Shown: in pieces, positions 44,273 to 52,459 of the stretch
Numbering within the stretch: position 1 is the first letter of the stretch
Layout of the letters: every line of letters begins with the position of its first letter
Assembly (NCBI RefSeq): GCF_000711235.1
Contig: NZ_JOMI01000003.1
Coordinates: 124,001 to 188,000 of the forward strand
Direction: 5' to 3'
DNA: 64,000 nucleotides
Origin: Prevotella sp. 10(H)
GTDB taxonomy: Bacteria > Bacteroidota > Bacteroidia > Bacteroidales > Dysgonomonadaceae
Translations under genes and position numbers: made by a program
Notes under the pieces: model-generated
Told to the model about the DNA's origin: nothing
What the model saw: the letters and a program-made list of their open reading frames with translations, nothing else
Databases searched by the model: none

Positions 44273-45550
44273 ATGCAGATTATAAAATATCCCGAACGTT
44301 CCGAATGGGCTTCTATACTTGCCCGCCCGCAGTTTGATACATCTTCGTTGAATGATACGGTAAGTACAGTGCTATCTGATATTAAGAAAAGAGGAGATGA
44401 AGCGGTTATGGAATATGAGGAAAAGTTTGACAAAATAAGACTTACATCCTTACTTGTAGACTCAGCCGAGATAGAAGAATCTGAATATTTAGTTTCGGAA
44501 GAATTAAAAGCTGCAATCTGTCTGGCTAAAAAGAATATAGACTCTTTTCACCGTAGCCAGATTTTTGAAAGTAAGAAAATAGAAACAACCGAAGGTGTCA
44601 CATGCTGGCAAAAGGCAGTAGCTATCGACAAGGTCGGCTTATATGTTCCCGGAGGAACAGCGCCTCTATTTTCAACCGTATTGATGCTTGCCGTTCCGGC
44701 AAAAATAGCGGGTTGTAAAGGAATAATTCTTTGTTCACCACCGAATAGAGAAGGAAAAATACATCCGGCAATTCTTTTTGCAGCAAAAGAGGCCGGAGTA
44801 GATAAAATATTCAAGATTGGAGGTATACAGGCTATAGGCGCAATGGCTTATGGTACCGAATCAGTTCCTAAGGTTTATAAGATATACGGGCCGGGCAACC
44901 AGTATGTTATGGCAGCAAAACAACTGGTCAGCCTACGCGATGTGGCGATAGATATGCCTGCCGGGCCATCGGAAGTGCAGGTAATAGCAGACGATTCGGC
45001 AAACGCGGCATTTGTTGCAGCCGATTTACTATCACAGGCGGAACATGGGGCGGATAGTCAGGTAATACTGACAACTACCAGTGAATCGTTTATTTCGGAT
45101 GTATTACAGGAAATAGAACTGCAATTGTTTGAACTACCCCGTCGTGAAATTGCTGAAAAGGCTTTACAGAATAGTAAATTAATCTTGTTGAGGAGTAATA
45201 GTGAAATAATCGACATGACAAATCAGTATGCTCCCGAACATCTGATAATAGAAACCTCCGACTATATGGATATAGCCGATAAAATTGTTAATGCAGGCTC
45301 GGTATTTCTCGGGCATCATACGCCTGAAAGTGCAGGGGACTATGCATCAGGAACGAATCATACGTTACCTACCAACGGGTATGCGACGGCATATAGCGGT
45401 GTCAATCTGGATAGTTTTGTGAAGAAAATTACCTTTCAGAAAATCACTAAAAAGGGTATCCGAAATCTCGGGCCAGCAATAGAAATAATGGCTGAGAGTG
45501 AGGAATTATTTGCACATAAGAATGCGGTAACTTTAAGGTTGAAAGAATGA
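44273..45550 (+). CDS. hisD: Histidinol dehydrogenase
   Basis: HisD carries out the last two oxidations of histidine synthesis, histidinol to histidine, with NAD and zinc. The 425-residue protein shows GLYVPGGTAPLFSTVLM, GPGNQYVMAAKQLV, LLSQAEHGADSQVIL (Gln and His ligands), NQYAPEHLII and SAGDYASGTNHTLPT. It sits between two GNAT-containing genes; the next gene overlaps its stop by four bases. Confidence 0.97.
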   Translation: MQIIKYPERSEWASILARPQFDTSSLNDTVSTVLSDIKKRGDEAVMEYEEKFDKIRLTSLLVDSAEIEESEYLVSEELKAAICLAKKNIDSFHRSQIFESKKIETTEGVTCWQKAVAIDKVGLYVPGGTAPLFSTVLMLAVPAKIAGCKGIILCSPPNREGKIHPAILFAAKEAGVDKIFKIGGIQAIGAMAYGTESVPKVYKIYGPGNQYVMAAKQLVSLRDVAIDMPAGPSEVQVIADDSANAAFVAADLLSQAEHGADSQVILTTTSESFISDVLQEIELQLFELPRREIAEKALQNSKLILLRSNSEIIDMTNQYAPEHLIIETSDYMDIADKIVNAGSVFLGHHTPESAGDYASGTNHTLPTNGYATAYSGVNLDSFVKKITFQKITKKGIRNLGPAIEIMAESEELFAHKNAVTLRLKE

Positions 45551-46434
45551 TAATACCTCTGATTCTTGAATATAAGACTAAAGGCTATGAGGATATGCTG
45601 GTATTGCGTCACAAGATATTGCGCGAACCGCTTGGCTTGACTTTTTCAGAGAAAGATATTGAAAAAGATAAGGGCGATATTCTGATGGCGCTTGTCTTAC
45701 CTAAAGAGCAGAAGATGCTGGCCTGCTGTATTTTTACCCGTGTAGATGAACACACGGTTAAGCTTCGTCAAATGGCTGTAGATAGAGAACAACAAAAGAG
45801 CGGATTAGGAACCAGCATGCTCTCTTTTGCCGAATATGTAGCCGAGAGAGAAGGTTTCGAAAAGATTGTGTTGAATGCCCGTAAAGTAGCCGTGGCTTTT
45901 TATCAGAAGTATGATTATAAAATTATTGGAGAAGAATTTACAGAAGTGGGTATTCCTCATTTCAGAATGGAAAAACGAATAAAAATGGAAAAGGAAAAAC
46001 AACAGGTAGTCGACGAAGTATTGAAATATATCGATATTACTCTTACTCCTTTCGGCAAACCGCAACGCGGAGTTATCGATGTGGAGAAACGCGATCCGAT
46101 GTACGACGGCAACGGAGTCGTATATATGCTTTCGATATTCGAAAAAGGAGAGTTAGTAAATAACCGTATCGGTACTTATATGGTATTGCTGAATAAAGGC
46201 GACCAGGCTGGATTTCATGAACATGGTACTAAAAAGGAACAGGAACTGTATGTGCTTGTACATGGCGAAGGGGAGTATATCGAACGTCAAGGCTTGGATA
46301 AGATAACAAGGAAGTTCAATCTGAAAAAGGGTAATGTAACCTCGATACAAGGCGACAATAATTACCATTCCATTATCAATACAGGCGATGAACCATTGAT
46401 TATATTTGTGGTAACGACCTATGAAAAGGCCTGA
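45547..46434 (+). CDS. GNAT acetyltransferase fused to a cupin-like domain
   Basis: This is a 295-residue two-domain protein. The N-terminal GNAT domain (about 1-148) has VKLRQMAVDREQQKSGLGTS and RKVAVAFYQKYDYKIIG. The C-terminal domain (about 160-295) is cupin-like: FHEHGTKKEQELYVLVHGEG supplies possible metal ligands, followed by FNLKKGNVTSIQG and HSIINTGDEPLIIF. The junction is in frame, with no sign of a frameshift. It overlaps hisD by four bases. The domain pairing in a his operon is unusual, and its substrate is unknown. Confidence 0.8.
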   Translation: MIIPLILEYKTKGYEDMLVLRHKILREPLGLTFSEKDIEKDKGDILMALVLPKEQKMLACCIFTRVDEHTVKLRQMAVDREQQKSGLGTSMLSFAEYVAEREGFEKIVLNARKVAVAFYQKYDYKIIGEEFTEVGIPHFRMEKRIKMEKEKQQVVDEVLKYIDITLTPFGKPQRGVIDVEKRDPMYDGNGVVYMLSIFEKGELVNNRIGTYMVLLNKGDQAGFHEHGTKKEQELYVLVHGEGEYIERQGLDKITRKFNLKKGNVTSIQGDNNYHSIINTGDEPLIIFVVTTYEKA

Positions 46435-46450
46435 TTAATTATTTTTTACT

Positions 46451-46490
46451 ATCGGTAAGTATCCGATTTTAACAATTATCATTACATTTA
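46451..46490 (+). promoter_or_regulatory. Small hairpin and -7-like box before the DJ-1 gene
   Basis: ATCGG-N7-CCGAT (46451-46467) is followed by TTTT, and TACATTTA (46483-46490) differs from the -7 consensus by one base. It may allow partial termination and re-initiation inside the his operon. Confidence 0.35.
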
Positions 46491-46531
46491 GGCAGGTAAA
46501 TAAATTGTCGAATTTCTAAATCTATTTTATT

Positions 46532-47110
46532 ATGGGTAAAAGAATATTAATGCTGGCCGGTGATTTTGTTGAAGATTACGAATTGATGGTACCATATCAG
46601 GCTCTTTGCAGTGTAGGATTCCATGTTGACGTGGTTTGTCCGGGTAAAAAAGCCGGTGATCAGTTAGCAACGGCTATACACGATTTTGTGGGATTTCAGA
46701 CCTATGTGGAACTTCGGGGACATAATTTTACGCTTAATAAAAGTTTAGACAGTGTAAAACTTGAAGATTATGCAGGGTTGTATATTACAGGGGGGCGCGC
46801 TCCCGAATATATCCGGCTCGACCCTAAAGTGATAGAATACACCCGGTATTTCTTCGAAAAGAATCTTCCCGTAGCAGCTATCTGCCATGGAATACAAATT
46901 CTTACGGCTGCAAATGTTGTAAAAGGTCGTACATTAACTTGCTATGTGGCTGTAGGGCCGGAAGTAACACTTGCGGGCGGTAATTACAAAGATATCCCTG
47001 CAACGGAAGCTATAACCGACGGTAATCTGACTACTTCTCCTGCATGGCCGGGACATCCTGCTATTTTGAGAGAGTTTTATAAATTGCTGGGAGTAAAAAT
47101 AGAATTGTAA
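46532..47110 (+). CDS. DJ-1/PfpI family protein in the his operon
   Basis: The 192-residue DJ-1/PfpI protein (YhbO/DUF-like deglycase or protease group) has the active-site elbow VAAICHGIQIL (C118, H119) and an acidic residue in FVEDYELMVP (E14). It lies between the GNAT/cupin gene and hisC, with gaps of 97 and 92 bases, both holding small hairpins. It is not a known histidine pathway enzyme. Protection against reactive carbonyl or damaged intermediates is a reasonable but unproven idea. Confidence 0.85.
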   Translation: MGKRILMLAGDFVEDYELMVPYQALCSVGFHVDVVCPGKKAGDQLATAIHDFVGFQTYVELRGHNFTLNKSLDSVKLEDYAGLYITGGRAPEYIRLDPKVIEYTRYFFEKNLPVAAICHGIQILTAANVVKGRTLTCYVAVGPEVTLAGGNYKDIPATEAITDGNLTTSPAWPGHPAILREFYKLLGVKIEL

Positions 47111-47134
47111 ATCAGATAAATTAAAGAACTATTG

Positions 47135-47179
47135 AATGTCCTTTGTGTAAATCTGAAAGTGAAATATGCAAAGGACATT
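47135..47179 (+). repeat. 11-bp perfect inverted repeat upstream of hisC
   Basis: AATGTCCTTTG (47135-47145) and CAAAGGACATT (47169-47179) are separated by 23 bases and end 23 bases before the hisC ATG. No T-run follows, so an intercistronic stem or an operator is more likely than a terminator. Confidence 0.75.
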
Positions 47180-47202
47180 AATTTAATGACAATAATATAA
47201 CA

Positions 47203-48270
47203 ATGAATCTGCAACAACTGGTACGCAAAAACGTATGGAATATGAAGCCGTATTCCTCGGCACGCAATGAATTTAAAGGGGAGGCTTCTGTTTTTTTAGA
47301 TGCGAACGAGAATCCTTTGAATGATAAATACAACCGTTATCCCGATCCTTTACAATGGGCATTGAAAGAGAAAATAGCTAACGTAAAAGGTACTGTACCT
47401 GAAAAAATGTTTCTTGGTAACGGAAGTGATGAGCCGATAGACTTTGTAATACGTATATTCTGTGAACCGCGTATAGATAATATTGTTGCAATCGATCCTA
47501 CATATGGCATGTATCAAGTCTGTGCCAATGTGAATGATGTGGAGTATCGCAAAGTATTGCTTGACGAAAATTTTGACCTCGATGCACAGAGATTATTAGA
47601 TAAAACAGATAATAATACCAAACTGATTTACCTCTGTTCTCCGAATAATCCGACAGGAAATCTTCTGAACAGAGAAGAAATAAAGAAAGTATTGGATACA
47701 TTTCAGGGAATTGTGGTTATAGATGAGGCATATATCGATTTTGCATCTGAAACCTCATGGATAAACGAATTGGATAAATATCCGAATCTCATTGTCTTTC
47801 AAACATTCTCCAAAGCATGGGGATTAGCTGCTGTTCGTTTGGGAATGGCATTTGCTTCGATTGAGATTATCGGACTTTTCAATAAAATTAAATATCCCTA
47901 TAATGTGAATATCCTTACCCAGGAGTATGTAAGTGCCGAACTTGATAAACTCGAAATGAGGAAAGAATGGGTGAGGGAATTGCTGAAAGGACGTGATTTC
48001 TTGAAACAGGAGTTATCCAATCTGCCATTTGTAGAAAAGATATATCCTACCGATGCCAACTTTATTTTGGTAAAGGTTACCGATGCTAACGGTCTGTATA
48101 AGCAACTTGCCGATAAAGGTGTTATTGTCCGCAATCGTAATTCCATTTCTCTTTGTGCCGGATGCTTGCGGGTAACAGTGGGAACGGAGGAAGAGAATAA
48201 GACGTTATTAAAGGTTTTAAATACATTTGGTATAAAAGATGAAAAAACGAGCATTATTTATCGACCGTGA
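47203..48270 (+). CDS. hisC: Histidinol-phosphate aminotransferase
   Basis: The 355-residue class I/II PLP aminotransferase makes histidinol phosphate. Features are [39 protein letters not shown], the PLP lysine K204 in [15 protein letters not shown], and [19 protein letters not shown]. Its last 32 bases overlap the start of hisB in another frame. Confidence 0.96.
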   Translation: MNLQQLVRKNVWNMKPYSSARNEFKGEASVFLDANENPLNDKYNRYPDPLQWALKEKIANVKGTVPEKMFLGNGSDEPIDFVIRIFCEPRIDNIVAIDPTYGMYQVCANVNDVEYRKVLLDENFDLDAQRLLDKTDNNTKLIYLCSPNNPTGNLLNREEIKKVLDTFQGIVVIDEAYIDFASETSWINELDKYPNLIVFQTFSKAWGLAAVRLGMAFASIEIIGLFNKIKYPYNVNILTQEYVSAELDKLEMRKEWVRELLKGRDFLKQELSNLPFVEKIYPTDANFILVKVTDANGLYKQLADKGVIVRNRNSISLCAGCLRVTVGTEEENKTLLKVLNTFGIKDEKTSIIYRP

Positions 48271-49354
48271 CGGAACAATAGTCATCGAACCGCCTACAGA
48301 TTATCAATTAGATAGTCTTGAAAAACTGGAATTTTATCCAAAAGTTATCCGTAACCTTTACTTTATCCGTAAGAACCTCGACTTTGAGTTTGTGATGGTA
48401 ACTAATCAGGACGGATTAGGTACTTCATCTTTTCCAGAACATACATTTTGGCCACCCCACAATCTAATGCTGAAAACTTTGCAGGGAGAAGGCATTACGT
48501 TCGACGATATACTTATCGACCGTAGTTTCCCTGAAGATAGCCTTCCTACGCGCAAGCCCGGAACAGGCATGCTCGGAAAATATACCTCAGGGGAATATGA
48601 CTTGGAGCATTCTTTCGTTATCGGCGACCGTATGACGGATGTAGAATTGGCAAAGAATTTGGGAGCGAAGGCAATCTTTTTGCGGGATGATATGGACATT
48701 CCGGAAGAATTACAGGATATATGCGCCTTGCAGACTGCCGACTGGGACATGGTGACCGAGTTCCTTTTTGCCGGAGAACGCAAAGCCGAGGTAAAACGTA
48801 CTACCAAAGAAACGGATATTTATGTTTCCCTGAATCTCGATGGTAAAGGAAATTGCGACATCACTACCGGACTTGGTTTTTTCGATCATATGCTGGAACA
48901 GATAGGTAAGCATTCTGGAATGGATCTGACTATAAAAGTAAAAGGTGACCTCGATGTAGACGAACATCATACAATTGAAGATACAGCCATTGCTCTCGGT
49001 GAAGCGCTTTATAAAGCTTTCGGCGATAAGCGGGGTATCGAGCGTTACGGGTATTATCTTCCGATGGACGATTGTTTGTGCTCGGTTGCCCTTGATTTCG
49101 GAGGGCGTGCATGGCTAATATGGGATGCCGATTTTCAGCGCGAACGGGTAGGGGATATGCCTACTGAAATGTTTATGCACTTTTTCAAATCATTGAGTGA
49201 TTCTGCCAGGATGAATCTGAATATGAAAGCCGAAGGTAAAAACGAACATCACAAAATAGAAGGTATATTCAAAGCCTTTGCCCGAGCACTTAAAATGGCA
49301 AAGAAAAGGGATATATTTAATTATGAGCTTCCATCTACCAAAGGAGTAATCTGA
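48239..49354 (+). CDS. hisB: Bifunctional histidinol-phosphatase / imidazoleglycerol-phosphate dehydratase
   Basis: The 371-residue fusion catalyses two pathway steps. The N-terminal HAD phosphatase (about 1-165) has FIDRDGTIV (two catalytic Asp), MVTNQDGLG and [13 protein letters not shown]. The C-terminal dehydratase (about 180-371) has [32 protein letters not shown] and [17 protein letters not shown]. The start MKKRALF overlaps the hisC tail by 32 bases. It is the last his gene in this cluster; hisA, hisF, hisH and hisI are not in the window. Confidence 0.97.
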   Translation: MKKRALFIDRDGTIVIEPPTDYQLDSLEKLEFYPKVIRNLYFIRKNLDFEFVMVTNQDGLGTSSFPEHTFWPPHNLMLKTLQGEGITFDDILIDRSFPEDSLPTRKPGTGMLGKYTSGEYDLEHSFVIGDRMTDVELAKNLGAKAIFLRDDMDIPEELQDICALQTADWDMVTEFLFAGERKAEVKRTTKETDIYVSLNLDGKGNCDITTGLGFFDHMLEQIGKHSGMDLTIKVKGDLDVDEHHTIEDTAIALGEALYKAFGDKRGIERYGYYLPMDDCLCSVALDFGGRAWLIWDADFQRERVGDMPTEMFMHFFKSLSDSARMNLNMKAEGKNEHHKIEGIFKAFARALKMAKKRDIFNYELPSTKGVI

Positions 49355-49387
49355 ATATTTAGATAATCTTAATATTTAGATAATCTT
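49354..49387. repeat. Perfect 17-bp tandem duplication after hisB
   Basis: AATATTTAGATAATCTT occurs twice back to back (49354-49370 and 49371-49387), beginning at the last base of the hisB stop codon. It has the same period as the duplication at 11273. Confidence 0.9.
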
Positions 49388-49455
49388 AATACAATAAATA
49401 GAGGTAAATATCTGTTTTTATGGAAACATTAACGCCTCATTTTTCATTTTTTGTG

Positions 49456-49463
49456 TAAGTTTG
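49456..49463 (+). promoter_or_regulatory. -7 promoter box immediately before the porin gene
   Basis: TAAGTTTG ends only five bases before the ATG at 49469. At the usual distance to the start point, transcription would begin at or next to the ATG. Confidence 0.6.
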
Positions 49464-49468
49464 CACCG

Positions 49469-51562
49469 ATGAAAAAATATATAATTACAGTATTTCTGTT
49501 ACTTGCCGTTTTTTCTGCACTGAGCGCTCAGAGTAACAGGCGTAGATCTGCAAACCGGCCTGCTGCTGTCAGACAGACAAAAGAGGTGAAGACAGATTCT
49601 GTACCTTCTGTTCCTGTAGCCTTACCGGTCGACAGTATTAAGACAGATACTGCTAAAGTTGCAACTCCGTCTATGTATGTATGGAAAATTACACCTCGTT
49701 TGGGTGAGCGTATCTTTTTGCCAATGGATACGGCCACTTTAGATTTTCATCAAAGTTTGCTTGTCGACGGGCTCGATGTAACAATGGGATATTTAGGAAA
49801 TGTGGGGTCGCCCTTACAGTCAAAAATATTCTTTAATCGTCCTGATCCTTCCCGTTTTGTATTTCTTGATGCTATGTATCATTGGCGTAAGAACCCTGAA
49901 GATAAATACTTCATGAATACTAAGATACCTTATTCAAATGTAACTTACCAGACCGGAGGAGGAGGTGAAAGTTCGGAACACCGTTTGCAGACCGAAGTTT
50001 CAATTAATGCAGGAAAGAAACTGAATGTTGGCTTTGACTTTGATTACGTTTATTCGCGGGGGTATTATACATCCTTGTCAAACAAGCAGATGAGTTATGA
50101 TTTTTATGCCAGCTACATAGGCGATAAATATAAGATGCATGCATTCTTACACAACAATAATTTCAATAATATTGAAAATGGAGGGATAACTAATTCTCTT
50201 TATATAACCAATCCTAATTCGGACGAAATAAGGCAGACGGAATTCCGCGGCAATTCTCTCGATATTCCGATCAGGATGCAGCATACATGGAATAAAATGC
50301 GTGGTCGACACTTATATGTAACTAATCGCTACGATCTGGGTAATGATGAGGAAGAATACATGGTGAATGATACAACAAAGGCTTGGCGAAAGAAGGAAAA
50401 TTACGTGTCTCCTGCCAGTGTTATACTAACAACTCATTATACCGATCAAAAACGCCGTTTTGTTTCCGAATTCAATCAAATGGATGAGTTATATCCTTAT
50501 TATACAGGTATTAACGGAGATGTAGTGAACGGGCCGAAATATAGCAATAATGCGAACGATTTTATGTCCTATTATTCCTTCAAAAATACGCTCGCTCTGG
50601 CTATGAATGAAGGCTTTCGCAAGTGGACAAAGTTTGGTCTCACTGCTTTTGCCGAATATGATATGCGAAAATATTCGATACCCGGAGCGCTGCCCGGATT
50701 ACATGAACGTGAAGGAGAAAATGCTCTTACTATAGGTGGCGTTTTATCGAAAGAGAAAGGTAAATATTTAAAATACAGGGCTTCGGGTGAATTTAATATT
50801 CTTGACGGAAAAGACTCCAAGCTAGAAGGGGAAATAACTACCATGTTGAAGATATTTGGAAAAGATGTATCTGCAAAGGCTCATGCGTATGTAAAGAACA
50901 TAAGCCCGAGTTATTTCCAGAAGAATTTTTCTACCAAATATTGGAACTGGACAAGTGAAAATACTGACTTTAGCAATACTAACAGGGTTTTTGTCGGCGG
51001 AGAAATTTCTTTTCCTGAATTGTCTTTTTCCAAGACACGTATCAGCGGAGGGGTTGAGAATATAAAGAATTACATATATTATAATTCAGATAGGCTGGTT
51101 GCTCAGGAATCAGGCAATGTGCAAGTGATTTCCCTTCAACTCAACCAGGATCTGAAAGCTGGCGTTTTTCACTGGGATAATCAAATAGTATACCAAAAAA
51201 CGAGTAATGATAAAGTAATTCCTTTACCCGATCTTAGCGTTTATACTAATATTTACTTGTTGACTAAAATAGCAAAAGTATTGACTTTTCAATTGGGGGT
51301 TGATGCGCATTTCCACACAAAATATTATGCGCCCGGATACGAGCCGTTGACGATGCAGTTTTATAATCAAAGGAATGAAGAAATCGGAAATTTTCCTATT
51401 GCGACAGCTTATGTAAATCTGCATCTTAAATATACCCGATTCTATATAATGATGTATAATCTGGCCGATGGAATGGGCAATGGCCAGTCGTTCTCTCTCT
51501 ATCGTTATCCTGTGAATCCGAGGATGTTGAAATTAGGACTATCGTGGCGTTTCAATAATTAA
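49469..51562 (+). CDS. Putative outer-membrane porin (Porin_10-like)
   Basis: The 697-residue protein has a signal peptide (MKKYIITVFLLLAVFSALSA, about 20-22 residues), a Ser/Thr/Lys-rich linker, then a large region of alternating aromatic/hydrophobic and polar residues ending in LGLSWRFNN. That end gives the C-terminal beta-barrel signature, with the terminal Asn after Phe-Asn being typical of Bacteroidota barrels. It matches the putative porin family widespread in Bacteroidales. The start is ATG 49469, six codons inside the longest frame, because the upstream TTG precedes the -7 box. It is coupled to a solute-binding protein gene eight bases downstream. Confidence 0.8.
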   Translation: MKKYIITVFLLLAVFSALSAQSNRRRSANRPAAVRQTKEVKTDSVPSVPVALPVDSIKTDTAKVATPSMYVWKITPRLGERIFLPMDTATLDFHQSLLVDGLDVTMGYLGNVGSPLQSKIFFNRPDPSRFVFLDAMYHWRKNPEDKYFMNTKIPYSNVTYQTGGGGESSEHRLQTEVSINAGKKLNVGFDFDYVYSRGYYTSLSNKQMSYDFYASYIGDKYKMHAFLHNNNFNNIENGGITNSLYITNPNSDEIRQTEFRGNSLDIPIRMQHTWNKMRGRHLYVTNRYDLGNDEEEYMVNDTTKAWRKKENYVSPASVILTTHYTDQKRRFVSEFNQMDELYPYYTGINGDVVNGPKYSNNANDFMSYYSFKNTLALAMNEGFRKWTKFGLTAFAEYDMRKYSIPGALPGLHEREGENALTIGGVLSKEKGKYLKYRASGEFNILDGKDSKLEGEITTMLKIFGKDVSAKAHAYVKNISPSYFQKNFSTKYWNWTSENTDFSNTNRVFVGGEISFPELSFSKTRISGGVENIKNYIYYNSDRLVAQESGNVQVISLQLNQDLKAGVFHWDNQIVYQKTSNDKVIPLPDLSVYTNIYLLTKIAKVLTFQLGVDAHFHTKYYAPGYEPLTMQFYNQRNEEIGNFPIATAYVNLHLKYTRFYIMMYNLADGMGNGQSFSLYRYPVNPRMLKLGLSWRFNN

Positions 51563-51570
51563 TCCGGCTT

Positions 51571-52380
51571 ATGACAAAGACAAAGAAACTCATATCTGCT
51601 ACCGGAGTGATAATTGTCTTGGCAGTTATCTCCCTTTTCCTTTTTAGTGATAATGGAAAGCCTAAGGATTTTGAGGAAATAAAGAATGTGGGTGTTCTTC
51701 GTATTGTAACGGATTATAATTCTGTCGGTTATTTTGTATCCGGGGATACGATTGCCGGTTTCAATTACGATCTTATCCAGCTGCTAAAACAATATATACC
51801 ACTGAAAATAGAAATAAAGCTTGAGTCCGGGCTGGATAAGAGCATAGAAGGTCTTAAATATGGGAAATACGATGTTATGGCGCGTAATATTCCAATCACA
51901 TCCGAACTTCGGGGAAGTTTGATATTTACAGAACCTGTAGCCCAGAACAGACAGGTACTCGTTCAACGCAAAAAAGAATATAACGACGGGGTTGAACCGT
52001 TAAGAAGTCATCTTGCTTTGGCAAAAAAAACATTGTACGTTGCTGCCGATTCCCCTGCCATATTAAGAATACGCAATCTTTCACACGAAATAGGAGATAC
52101 TATTTACATTAAAGAAGATCCTCTTTACAGTGCAGAACAGTTGGCTATGCAGGTAGCATCCGGAGAGATAGACTATGCCGTTTGCGACGAAAAGAGGGCG
52201 GCAAAGGTGGCTGAATCTTTGCCCGAAATAGATTATTCGACACTTATAGGATTTACACATATAGAAGCATGGGTGGTAAGTGAAAAATCTCCGGTTTTGC
52301 TGGATTCATTAAACCAATGGATAAGGCAGGTGAAAAATACGAAAGAATACGACAGGATATATCAAAAATATTATAATTAA
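51571..52380 (+). CDS. Transporter substrate-binding domain protein (SBP_bac_3, MltF-N-like)
   Basis: The 269-residue protein has an N-terminal hydrophobic anchor (about 8-25) and a family 3 solute-binding fold: GVLRIVTDYNSVGYF, IAGFNYDLIQLLKQY, YGKYDVMARNIP and a C-terminal WIRQVKNTKEYDRIYQKYY. This is the layout of the MltF N-terminal domain without the lytic transglycosylase. It is eight bases after the porin and probably co-transcribed with it. It may bind peptidoglycan fragments or amino acids in the periplasm; the ligand is unknown. Confidence 0.8.
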   Translation: MTKTKKLISATGVIIVLAVISLFLFSDNGKPKDFEEIKNVGVLRIVTDYNSVGYFVSGDTIAGFNYDLIQLLKQYIPLKIEIKLESGLDKSIEGLKYGKYDVMARNIPITSELRGSLIFTEPVAQNRQVLVQRKKEYNDGVEPLRSHLALAKKTLYVAADSPAILRIRNLSHEIGDTIYIKEDPLYSAEQLAMQVASGEIDYAVCDEKRAAKVAESLPEIDYSTLIGFTHIEAWVVSEKSPVLLDSLNQWIRQVKNTKEYDRIYQKYYN

Positions 52381-52386
52381 CATACG

Positions 52387-52417
52387 GTTCTGTCGGTTTG
52401 TTATTTACTTACAGAAC
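52387..52417 (+). repeat. Short inverted repeat after the solute-binding gene
   Basis: GTTCTGT (52387-52393) and ACAGAAC (52411-52417) form a 7-bp stem with a 17-base loop but no T-run. It is a weak candidate for a terminator or operator before the erythromycin-esterase-like gene. Confidence 0.35.
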
Positions 52418-52459
52418 ACCTCAAACCTGTTTAATTGCTCATTCATTATTGATCAGACA

